Source of the DNA: Solobacterium sp.
GTDB lineage: Bacteria; Bacillota_I; Bacilli_A; Erysipelotrichales; Erysipelotrichaceae
Direction of reading: 5' to 3'
NCBI GenBank assembly: GCA_017536845.1
Contig: JAFWCP010000558.1
Coordinates: forward strand, 1 to 14,484
DNA: 14,484 nt
Under the pieces are notes generated by a model. The model made no database searches, was not told the DNA's origin, and saw only the letters and a program-made list of their open reading frames with translations. Position 1 is the first letter of the stretch. Every line of letters begins with the position of its first letter. Both the position numbers and the translations under genes were made by a program. This document shows positions 1 through 5,769 of the stretch, one piece after another.

Positions 1-1
1 A

Positions 2-76
2 ATGATTGAACGTAAGAGGAAAACATTGGTGTTATGTCGTGAATGTCATAACAAAATAGCCCATCCACATCTGTAA
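2..76 (+). CDS. Group II intron reverse transcriptase/maturase, C-terminal end (partial)
   Basis: Only the last 24 codons and the stop are inside the window; base 1 is the end of a preceding codon. The peptide begins MIERKRKTLVLCRECHNKIA and ends at the TAA of 74-76. This Cys-x-x-Cys-His-x-Lys-Ile pattern followed by a His-rich end is the usual finish of the HNH-type endonuclease domain in group II intron-encoded proteins, which assist splicing as maturases and drive retrohoming. The methionine at 2-4 is internal and is not a start. Lying just upstream of an RNA domain V is the expected place for an intron-encoded frame in domain IV. Whether the reverse transcriptase upstream is intact cannot be seen. 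Confidence 0.85.
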   Translation: MIERKRKTLVLCRECHNKIAHPHL

Positions 77-91
77 GATTGAGTAAATGGA

Positions 92-186
92 GAGCCGTGT
101 ACATGGAGACATGTAAGCACGGTTCGGGAGGGGGTTATTGGAAACCTAGCAGAGTAATCTGCCAAGGCGCCGATAGCCTACCTCAC
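92..186 (+). ncRNA. Group II intron domains V and VI with 3' splice site
   Basis: Domain V is 92-125: a 9-bp lower stem (GAGCCGTGT 92-100 with GCACGGTTC 117-125), a two-base AA bulge (115-116), a 5-bp upper stem (101-105 with 110-114) and a GAGA tetraloop (106-109). This 34-nt geometry is diagnostic of bacterial group II introns and is the catalytic core. Domain VI is 128-184: GAGG (128-131) pairs with CCTC (181-184), A180 is left bulged as the branch-point candidate, the stem continues 132-141 with 170-179, and a distal hairpin (GCAGA 149-153, GTAA loop, TCTGC 158-162) caps it. The intron would end with AC at 185-186. Domain VI is longer than usual because of the distal stem. Confidence 0.85.
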
Positions 187-957
187 GAAATCGATATCGC
201 CCGGGATGGGACAAAGTACCTTGTCATCCATTCCGGCAGCCGCAACCTCGGCAAGCAGACGGCAGAATACTACCAGAAGCTGGCGATGGAACTGCATTCC
301 GGCAAAGGGGAATACTACGCAGCCAGAAAGCAGCTGATCGAAACCATGAAGGCGCAGGGAAGAAGAAAGGAAATCCAGAACGCCCTGAAGGATCTGAAAT
401 GGGAAAAAACCGCCTGTGCGGTTCCGGAGGATCTCTGCTGGGTCTATGGCGAGGCATTTGAAGACTACCTGCACGATGTCAGGGTATGCCAGGCCTTTGC
501 CCGCCGCAATCGGGAACTGATGGCAGAAATCCTGCTTGAAAAAACCGGGCTTGAAGCCGGGGAATCCTTCCATACCATCCATAACTACATCGATACGGAT
601 GAGATGATCCTGCGCAAAGGCGCCATTGCCGCCCACAGGAATGAAAAGGTGCTGATCCCGATCAATATGCGGGATGGCTCCATCCTTGCCTATGGCAAGG
701 GCAATCCGGAGTGGAATTACTCCGCGCCCCATGGCGCCGGCAGACTGATGTCACGCTCTAAGGCAAAGGAATCCCTCCGCCTGGAGGACTATCAGGAAAC
801 CATGAAAGGCATCTACACCACATCGGTCAGCGCCGAAACACTGGATGAGGCACCGATGGCATACAAATCCCTTGCGGACATCCTGGCTGATGTCCGGGAG
901 GCAGTGGATATCATTGAAGTATTAAAACCCATATACAATTTCGAGGCATCTGAATGA
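187..957 (+). CDS. rtcB: RtcB-family RNA ligase, 3' exon (C-terminal part)
   Basis: RtcB joins RNA 2',3'-cyclic phosphate or 3'-phosphate ends to 5'-OH ends using GTP and Mn2+ through a guanylated histidine, in tRNA and RNA repair. The exon gives 256 residues starting Glu-Ile-Asp-Ile and running into LVIHSGSRNLG, a signature RtcB stretch. The motif APHGAGRLMSR carries the catalytic histidine (codon 730-732), and the end ...EVLKPIYNFEASE is typical of the short bacterial form. The missing N-terminal third, including the metal-binding DNxGC and GGNHF motifs, should lie upstream of the intron outside the window. The frame stays open upstream to an ATG at 79, but those codons are intron domains V and VI, not protein. 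No frameshift or stop is seen in the exon, so a spliced product could be functional. Confidence 0.87.
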   Translation, partial: EIDIARDGTKYLVIHSGSRNLGKQTAEYYQKLAMELHSGKGEYYAARKQLIETMKAQGRRKEIQNALKDLKWEKTACAVPEDLCWVYGEAFEDYLHDVRVCQAFARRNRELMAEILLEKTGLEAGESFHTIHNYIDTDEMILRKGAIAAHRNEKVLIPINMRDGSILAYGKGNPEWNYSAPHGAGRLMSRSKAKESLRLEDYQETMKGIYTTSVSAETLDEAPMAYKSLADILADVREAVDIIEVLKPIYNFEASE

Positions 958-996
958 AACAGGGCTCCTGTTTCTTCAGATGGAAAAGAACAGGAG
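956..996 (+). promoter_or_regulatory. Two mutually exclusive hairpins before the XRE gene (possible translational switch)
   Basis: Hairpin 1 is a perfect 8-bp stem, GAAACAGG (956-963) with CCTGTTTC (967-974), starting in the rtcB stop codon. Hairpin 2 pairs CTCCTGTT (965-972) with AACAGGAG (989-996), which contains the ribosome binding site of the next gene. The two share bases 967-972, so only one can form at a time. Hairpin 1 has no clean T-run after it, so it is a poor terminator by itself. A switch function is inference. Confidence 0.45.
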
Positions 997-1002
997 AATA
1001 GA

Positions 1003-1236
1003 ATGATGACGGCGTATCCGGTCATAAACATGATGGCAACCGGTCAGAACATCACCATGCTGAGGAAGTCGGCAGGACTCAGTGTCAAGGACCTGCAGGC
1101 TCTGTTCGGCTTCGGCACCCCGCAGGCAATCTACAAGTGGCAGCGCGGCATGGCCATGCCAACCATTGACAACCTTGTCGTGCTGGCCCGGGTGTTCCAC
1201 GTGAGCATTGATGATATCGTGATCGTTGAAAACTGA
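1003..1236 (+). CDS. Small XRE-family (Cro/CI-type HTH) transcriptional regulator
   Basis: The product has 77 residues, almost entirely one helix-turn-helix domain (about 13-70), including LRKSAGLSVKDLQALFGF and a recognition helix TPQAIYKWQRG, followed by PTIDNLVVLARVFHVSIDDI, the standard end of a Cro/CI domain. With no sensor or oligomerisation domain it is a minimal DNA-binding protein. The start at 1003 is set by AGGAG at 992-996 with 6 bases of spacing; a second ATG at 1006 is equally possible. It lies 45 bp after rtcB with no obvious terminator between, so it may be cotranscribed with rtcB (and hence depend on passage through the intron). It ends just before a strong terminator. Target unknown. 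Confidence 0.8.
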   Translation: MMTAYPVINMMATGQNITMLRKSAGLSVKDLQALFGFGTPQAIYKWQRGMAMPTIDNLVVLARVFHVSIDDIVIVEN

Positions 1237-1241
1237 TACCG

Positions 1242-1268
1242 GACGCGGCAGACTGCCGCGTCTGTTTT
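1242..1268 (+). terminator. Intrinsic terminator after rtcB-XRE unit
   Basis: A perfect 9-bp GC-rich stem, GACGCGGCA (1242-1250) with TGCCGCGTC (1254-1262), has a 3-base loop and is followed by TGTTTTG. It begins six bases after the XRE stop codon. Confidence 0.8.
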
Positions 1269-1279
1269 GTATATATAAC

Positions 1280-1309
1280 TTGCCAGAAAGGGAAAAGAAC
1301 TGCTATCAT
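1280..1309 (+). promoter_or_regulatory. Sigma-A-like promoter of the cardiolipin synthase gene
   Basis: TTGCCA (1280-1285) and TATCAT (1304-1309) are 18 bases apart, and TGC directly before the -10 box makes it an extended -10. It sits between the preceding terminator and the ribosome binding site of the next gene. Confidence 0.6.
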
Positions 1310-1334
1310 TGACAGAAATGAAGAGGTAATTCTT

Positions 1335-2858
1335 ATGAGATTCAACAGCGCCCTGTTTTTCCGTATCCTGGTCATGCTTGTGATGGTCGCCCTGGAAGTG
1401 CTGATCCTGCTTGGGATTGCCAGATGGTTCGGCGAAAATGCCGCCTGGATTGAAACCATCCTGCACCTTCTGAGCCTGTTTGTCGTCCTTGGCATCATCA
1501 AGAACAGCCGCCATCTCTCTTCGGACATGATCTGGATCCTGTTCATCATCCTTTTCCCTGTGCCCGGGACTGCCGTTTACTGTTTCCTTGGGGCGGATAT
1601 GCTTCTGAGCAGGACCTTCCGCAATATCATGCTTACGACCGCCGAGGCAAAGAAATACTATCGCCAGGATCCGGACATCCTGAAGGAGATGGAAGTGTAT
1701 TATCCCTACCATCAGGGCCAGTTCCGCTACATCAGCCGCAGTGCCGGCTTTCCGTTCTATCGTAATACCGGTTTTGATTACTACAGCCTGGGTGATACCG
1801 GCTGGCCGGTGATGCTGGAAGAAATGCGCAAGGCGGAAAGGTTCGTCTTCCTGGAATACTTCATCATTGAAGAAGGGCAGATGTGGAACAGCATGCTGGA
1901 GATCCTGGAACAGAAGGCAAAGGAAGGGCTGGATGTCCGGGTCATGTATGATGACCTTGGCTCATTCATGACCCTTTCGCCCAGATATGCGAAAAAGCTG
2001 GAGGAAAAAGGCATCAAGTGCGTGACCTTCAACCGCATCAACCCGATACTCGGCATCATCATGAACCATCGAGACCACCGCAAGATCATGGTCATCGACG
2101 GCAGGACTGCCTTCTCCGGCGGCGTCAACCTGGCCGATGAATACATCAACCGGGTAAACAAGTTCGGCCACTGGAAGGACAACGTGATCCGGATCAAAGG
2201 GGAAGCGGTCTGGTCATATACGGTGATGTTCCTGACCCACTGGAACGCGCTGCGCAGGGAGGATACGGACTATGCCGTATTCCGCTGTGAACAGGAAGAA
2301 AAGGAAACGTTTGACGGTTATATCGCACCATACGGCGAGATGCCTCTGGACAATGAAATCGTTGCCCAGAACATCTATGCCGGCATCCTGAACCAGGCTG
2401 GCGAGTATGTGTATATCATGACGCCTTACCTTATCATTGATACCGAACTGATCAACGACCTGATCCTATGTGCCCGCCATGGCGTGGATGTGCGTATCAT
2501 CACGCCCGGCATCCCGGACAAGAAACTGGTCTGGTCGATCACCCGGTCGTATTACCGCCAGCTGATTGAAGGCGGGGTGAAGGTGTATGAGTATACGCCC
2601 GGCTTTGTCCATGGCAAGGTATTTGTCAGTGATGATGTTGTCGCCACGGTGGGAACGGTCAACCTGGATTACCGCAGCCTTTATCTGCACTTTGAAAACG
2701 GCACCATGCTGTATGGCTCAAAGAAGGTGCTGGATGTGAAGCAGGATATGGAGCAGACGCTGAAGCAGTGCCGCCAGGTCAGCCTTCCTGACTGCTCATA
2801 CGGAATGCTGAAGGAGTTCTGGCTGGGCGTGCTGCGCATATTTGCGCCGTTGATGTAA
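1335..2858 (+). CDS. cls: Cardiolipin synthase (phospholipase D superfamily)
   Basis: This membrane enzyme condenses two phosphatidylglycerols to cardiolipin and glycerol. The 507 residues match the bacterial ClsA/Cls length. The N-terminus has hydrophobic segments at about 8-29, 39-56 and 64-86 (the PLDc_N region; the third contains FPVPGTAVYCFLG). Two phospholipase D HxKxxxxD motifs follow: H248-K250-D255 in HRKIMVIDG with SGGVNLADEY after it, and H426-K428-D433 in HGKVFVSDD with VGTVNLDYRSLYLHFENG after it. Both catalytic halves are intact. The start at 1335 has AGAGG (1322-1326) 8 bases upstream. It is a single-gene unit between its own promoter and a bidirectional terminator. Which Cls paralogue it is cannot be decided from one window. 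Confidence 0.93.
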   Translation: MRFNSALFFRILVMLVMVALEVLILLGIARWFGENAAWIETILHLLSLFVVLGIIKNSRHLSSDMIWILFIILFPVPGTAVYCFLGADMLLSRTFRNIMLTTAEAKKYYRQDPDILKEMEVYYPYHQGQFRYISRSAGFPFYRNTGFDYYSLGDTGWPVMLEEMRKAERFVFLEYFIIEEGQMWNSMLEILEQKAKEGLDVRVMYDDLGSFMTLSPRYAKKLEEKGIKCVTFNRINPILGIIMNHRDHRKIMVIDGRTAFSGGVNLADEYINRVNKFGHWKDNVIRIKGEAVWSYTVMFLTHWNALRREDTDYAVFRCEQEEKETFDGYIAPYGEMPLDNEIVAQNIYAGILNQAGEYVYIMTPYLIIDTELINDLILCARHGVDVRIITPGIPDKKLVWSITRSYYRQLIEGGVKVYEYTPGFVHGKVFVSDDVVATVGTVNLDYRSLYLHFENGTMLYGSKKVLDVKQDMEQTLKQCRQVSLPDCSYGMLKEFWLGVLRIFAPLM

Positions 2859-2873
2859 GAATACGGAACATGA

Positions 2874-2901
2874 AAACCGGGTCTGAGATACAGCCCGGTT
2901 T
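2874..2901. terminator. Bidirectional terminator between cls and the GNAT gene
   Basis: AAACCGGG (2874-2881) pairs with CCCGGTTT (2894-2901); CTG/CAG (2883-2885 and 2891-2893) extend the stem inward past one bulged base. It lies in the short gap between convergent genes, with T/A-rich flanks on both sides. Confidence 0.65.
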
Positions 2902-2904
2902 GAT

Positions 2905-3354
2905 TTATCTGCATGGTCTGACATAGACGGAAAGGCCATCCCTGTCAGGCTGCCTTTGAAAGCCGTGCTTCTGCGCAATACGGCGGCTGGCCGCCTGTTC
3001 GGGGACACACTCAATCACCGCATCTTTGCCGGCCGATGCCGCCATTCTGACAAGCTGCTCAGTCAGTTCATCAGCAATCCCCCTGTGCCAGAAGTCCCGG
3101 CCCAGCACCCAGCCGATTTCCATGCCTGTTTCATCGTATGCATGACAGATGACATAACCGATAAAATGCTCCCCGGCATCTTCAACGGCAAGGATCCGCG
3201 GTTCTTCAGCCAGCCCCTGCGTTTTCAGGAAGGCTGCGGCCTGCGTCCTGGTAAAGGGCGGCTCCAGATGACGCATGACTTCCGGATCGCTGAGCAGGGC
3301 GTACAGGTCATCAAGATCCGTTTCACGGAAACGACGGATCCGGGCTTTGTTCAT
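2905..3354 (-). CDS. GNAT-family N-acetyltransferase
   Basis: The 149-residue product fits a single GNAT domain, which moves an acetyl group from acetyl-CoA to an amine. It opens with IRRFRETDLDDLYALLSDPEVM, typical of the RimJ/RimL-like branch. It has a central GYVICHAYDETGMEIGWVL strand pair, the acetyl-CoA loop region WHRGIADELTEQLV (R-x-x-G-x-A pattern), and ends with the usual AQKHGF...V segment. I chose ATG 3352-3354 rather than the longer upstream frame because it overlaps the stop of the ROK kinase as ATGA, a translational-coupling arrangement; the longer version would run into the kinase. The substrate cannot be told from the sequence. Cotranscribed after the kinase. Confidence 0.8.
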   Translation of the reverse strand: MNKARIRRFRETDLDDLYALLSDPEVMRHLEPPFTRTQAAAFLKTQGLAEEPRILAVEDAGEHFIGYVICHAYDETGMEIGWVLGRDFWHRGIADELTEQLVRMAASAGKDAVIECVPEQAASRRIAQKHGFQRQPDRDGLSVYVRPCR

Positions 3355-4294
3355 GCCTTGTATTTTTCCAGCCAGCTGCAGGCGGCGCCGACCAGGTTGG
3401 CTTCGGAAGTAAAGGTGCACACATCCAGTTCACAGCCCGGGAAGCCCATGGCCTTGGTGCCGGCAAGCATGTTCTGGAAGGCTTCTTTGAGATCCTTGAT
3501 GAAACGCGGGCTGCGGCTGACCCCGCCGCCGATGATGATCTTTTCCGGATCCAGGGTCATTTTGAGGTTATAGAGGACAGAAGCAAGATCCAGCAGCCAT
3601 TCCTGATAGACACGGCAGGTCGCTTCGTCCCCCTGTTCGATCCATTCAAAGACTTCAATGCCCGAGATTCTCTTTTTGGCTGCGGCTGCTTCCTCGTAAT
3701 ACGAGGAAATCTCAAAGTCGGCATGCGACATTCCCTTGGCATCGGCTACCCGCATCAGGAGGCACTCATGCCGCATCTGGTCGCGGCAAAGTTTTCCATC
3801 GCCATCTTCCCTGCATCCATGAGCAGGCCGCTGATTTCACCGGAGGCGAAGTTGGCGCCTTTGCGCAGTTTCCCGTCCATGACAACGGCGCCGCCAAGGC
3901 CTGAGCCGATGATGCAGGCGGAGGCATTCTGCACACCCTGCAGGGAGCCTTTCCACATTTCCGCAAGGATGGCTGCCTTGCCGTCGTTTTCGACGCTGAT
4001 GGGAACATCAATACGGTCAGACAGCAGCGCTTTGATATCGGTATTGACCATATGCCGGTAGGCACCGGCCGTATGGGCATAGCCACGGTCTGTATCTATG
4101 ATGCCGGGCATGGAAATGGCAACCCCGTTGACCCGGCCTTTGACGGTTTCGTAAATGGTTCCGGCCGCTTCGGCAAAGGCTTCCCTGGAGGCAAGCGGGG
4201 CAGGAATCTGGCCTTTGTCGGAGAAGTTCAGGCTTTCATCCATTACCGCATATTTGACGAAAGTGCCGCCGAAGTCAATTGTTAACAGTTTCAT
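3351..4294 (-). pseudogene. ROK-family sugar kinase, split by a one-base frameshift
   Basis: ROK kinases phosphorylate glucose, N-acetyl sugars or similar hexoses with ATP. The first part (4294 down to 3755, 179 codons) has DFGGTFVK at residues 7-14 (phosphate-binding), VENDGKAA with the catalytic base D104, and GSGLGGAVVMDG...GEISG. It stops at a TGA at 3755-3757. The rest (LLMRVADAKGM...SWLEKYKA) continues in another frame down to 3351 and contains the C-terminal IIIGGGVSRS motif. Joined by a -1 shift near 3758-3766, the protein would be about 314 residues, normal for the family. No slippery heptamer is visible, so this is a real one-base deletion or a sequence error. The cysteine-rich zinc motif of many ROK proteins is absent, as in some Firmicute glucokinase-like members. 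The start has AGGAGA (4301-4306) 6 bases upstream. Confidence 0.72.
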
Positions 4295-4320
4295 GATATG
4301 TCTCCTTTATTTGCACCAAC

Positions 4321-4329
4321 ATTATACCA
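4321..4329 (-). promoter_or_regulatory. Extended -10 promoter element of the ROK kinase gene
   Basis: On the minus strand TGGTATAAT (4329-4321) is a perfect -10 with the TGn extension; no convincing -35 box is seen 16-18 bases upstream. An inverted repeat, CCATA-ACTG-TATGG (4327-4340 on plus), lies directly against it and could be an operator shared with the divergent icd side. Confidence 0.5.
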
Positions 4330-4364
4330 TAACTGTATGGAAGGCTTCTGCGGAGGAAAATAAA

Positions 4365-4430
4365 ATGATTGCTGGGCAGCGCGTCAGTGTGGTAAAGTTT
4401 TTACCGATACGAAGGGAGACGCTCTTATGA
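4365..4430 (+). CDS. 21-codon leader ORF overlapping the icd start
   Basis: ATG at 4365 is preceded by GGAGG (4352-4356) at 8 bases, a better ribosome binding site than that of icd. The peptide begins [10 protein letters not shown] and ends RRETLL. Its TGA (4428-4430) overlaps the icd ATG (4427-4429) as ATGA, so a ribosome finishing the leader sits on the icd start. No known domain and no run of one amino acid is present. The role would be translational coupling or attenuation of icd; the open frame could also be chance. Confidence 0.45.
   Translation: MIAGQRVSVVKFLPIRRETLL
4391..4405 (+). promoter_or_regulatory. Inverted repeat upstream of icd
   Basis: GGTAAA (4391-4396) and TTTACC (4400-4405) are perfect arms around GTT. 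The repeat lies inside the leader ORF, 21 bases before the icd ATG. It could act as an operator or, in RNA, as a small hairpin just upstream of the icd ribosome binding site (about 4413-4418). Confidence 0.35.
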
Positions 4431-5635
4431 GTAAGATTGCGATGGGTACGCCGCTTGTTGAAATGGACGGCGATGAAATGACAAGAATTCTCTGGAAGAT
4501 GATCAAGGATGAACTTCTGGAACCGTTTGTGGAACTGAATACAGAATACTATGACCTGGGACTGAAATACCGTGATGAAACCGATGACCAGGTGACAATC
4601 GATGCGGCTGAGGCCATCAAGAAGTACGGCGTCGGCGTCAAGTGCGCGACCATTACGCCCAATGCAGCAAGGGTTAAGGAATATGACCTGAAGGCCATGT
4701 ACAAATCACCCAACGGCACCATCCGGGCGATTCTGGACGGCACGGTCTTCCGGGCTCCCATCCTGGTGAAGGGGATTGAACCGTGTGTCCGCAACTGGAA
4801 GAAGCCGATCACCATTGCCCGTCATGCCTATGGTGATGTCTATAAGAATACTGAATACCGTGTCACCGGCAGGGGGACAGCCAAGCTTGTCTTTGAAGGG
4901 GAAGACGGCACTGTCAGCGAACAGACGATTTTCCGTTTTGAAGGCCCGGGCGTCCTGCAGGGCATGTACAACCTTGATGCTTCCATCGCCGGCTATGCCA
5001 GGGCATGCTTCAACTATGCCCTCGACAGAAAGGAAGATCTCTGGTTTGCATCCAAGGATACGATTTCCAAGACCTATGACGGCCAGTTCAAGGAAATCTT
5101 CCAGAAGATCTATGACGAAGAGTTCTGTGAGAAATTCAGGGAAGCAGGCATCACTTACTTCTATACGCTGATTGACGATGCGGTTGCAAGAATCATGAAG
5201 AGCGAAGGCGGCATGGTCTGGGCCTGCAAGAACTATGACGGCGATGTCTTCTCCGACATGCTTTCCAGTGCTTTCGGTTCTTTGGCCATGATGACCTCCG
5301 TCCTTGTTTCACCGGACGGCTATTACGAATATGAAGCAGCCCACGGCACCGTACAGCGGCATTATTACAAGCATCTGGCAGGTGAGGAAACAAGCACGAA
5401 CTCGGTTGCGACCATTTATGCCTGGAGCGGCGCTTTAAGAAAGCGCGGCGAACTGGACGGAAACAGCGAACTGATGCGCTTTGCGGACAAGCTGGAACAG
5501 GCGGTCATCGAAACGATTGAAAGCGGCGTCATGACCGGTGACCTGGTGCTGATTACCACCATGGAAAATCCGAAAAAGGTCAACAGCCTTGAATTCATTC
5601 AGGCTGTCCGCGCCAGACTGGAAGAACTTCTTTAA
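4427..5635 (+). CDS. icd: NADP-dependent isocitrate dehydrogenase (eukaryote-like homodimeric type)
   Basis: The enzyme oxidatively decarboxylates isocitrate to 2-oxoglutarate, giving NADPH and the carbon skeleton for glutamate. The 402-residue protein belongs to the IDH1/IDH2-like subfamily, not the E. coli Icd type. Seen: [13 protein letters not shown] at the N-terminus, KSPNGTIR and GTVFRAPI (substrate Ser/Asn/Arg), RHAYGDVYK (the arginine equivalent to human IDH1 R132), [35 protein letters not shown] (metal-binding aspartates), and [14 protein letters not shown] with the Arg-His pair used for NADP specificity. The ribosome binding site GGGAG (4414-4418) is 8 bases upstream. It is preceded by a coupled leader ORF and followed by a strong terminator, so it is its own unit. 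No citrate synthase or aconitase gene is in the window. Confidence 0.95.
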   Translation: MSKIAMGTPLVEMDGDEMTRILWKMIKDELLEPFVELNTEYYDLGLKYRDETDDQVTIDAAEAIKKYGVGVKCATITPNAARVKEYDLKAMYKSPNGTIRAILDGTVFRAPILVKGIEPCVRNWKKPITIARHAYGDVYKNTEYRVTGRGTAKLVFEGEDGTVSEQTIFRFEGPGVLQGMYNLDASIAGYARACFNYALDRKEDLWFASKDTISKTYDGQFKEIFQKIYDEEFCEKFREAGITYFYTLIDDAVARIMKSEGGMVWACKNYDGDVFSDMLSSAFGSLAMMTSVLVSPDGYYEYEAAHGTVQRHYYKHLAGEETSTNSVATIYAWSGALRKRGELDGNSELMRFADKLEQAVIETIESGVMTGDLVLITTMENPKKVNSLEFIQAVRARLEELL

Positions 5636-5647
5636 CAGGATTGAAAG

Positions 5648-5677
5648 CATCCGGCCATTGAAACCGGATGTTTTTTT
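5648..5677 (+). terminator. Intrinsic terminator of icd
   Basis: CATCCGG (5648-5654) pairs with CCGGATG (5664-5670) around a 9-base loop and is followed by seven Ts (5671-5677). It starts 12 bases after the icd stop. Confidence 0.9.
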
Positions 5678-5718
5678 GCGGCTTTCCGGCTGTGCAGGAA
5701 ATTGTCCGGCGGATTTTA

Positions 5719-5747
5719 TTGCCCCGGTTTCTGAAAATGATTAGAAT
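5719..5747 (+). promoter_or_regulatory. Promoter of the deaminase-like gene
   Basis: TTGCCC (5719-5724) and TAGAAT (5742-5747) are separated by exactly 17 bases, between the icd terminator and the ribosome binding site GGAGG at 5757-5761. This rules out translation starts upstream of about 5754. Confidence 0.6.
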
Positions 5748-5769
5748 ATGGCGCATGGAGGATGATGAT

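Larger units (their letters stand above)
1..186 (+). mobile_element. 3' end of a group II intron (retroelement), inserted in rtcB
   Basis: Seen: the end of a maturase-like reading frame is followed within 16 bases by a 34-nt domain V hairpin and then a domain VI with a bulged A. The RtcB reading frame resumes directly after this. The piece is visibly more AT-rich than the host genes next to it, at least in its maturase tail. Known: group II introns carry their reverse transcriptase/maturase in domain IV and end with domains V and VI and a 3' terminal AY dinucleotide. Inferred: the intron ends at AC (185-186), because A180 is then seven bases from the 3' end and position 187 starts the RtcB codons Glu-Ile-Asp. 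Intron and host gene share a strand, so splicing could restore rtcB. The 5' part of the element (domains I-III and most of the reverse transcriptase) lies outside the window. Confidence 0.88.

Noticed and set aside
79..186. In-frame extension of the RtcB exon to an ATG at 79, giving a seemingly complete 292-residue protein
   Set aside because: These bases form the domain V and VI hairpins of the intron, and the encoded residues do not match the RtcB family; RtcB homology begins at 187.
3755..3776. Programmed -1 frameshifting in the ROK kinase
   Set aside because: No slippery heptamer or strong downstream stem-loop is seen at the junction, so a mutation or sequence error is more likely.
5668..5769. 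Upstream start of the deaminase-like protein at 5668
   Set aside because: That ATG is inside the icd terminator and upstream of the gene's own promoter; ATG 5770 has a GGAGG site at 8 bases.
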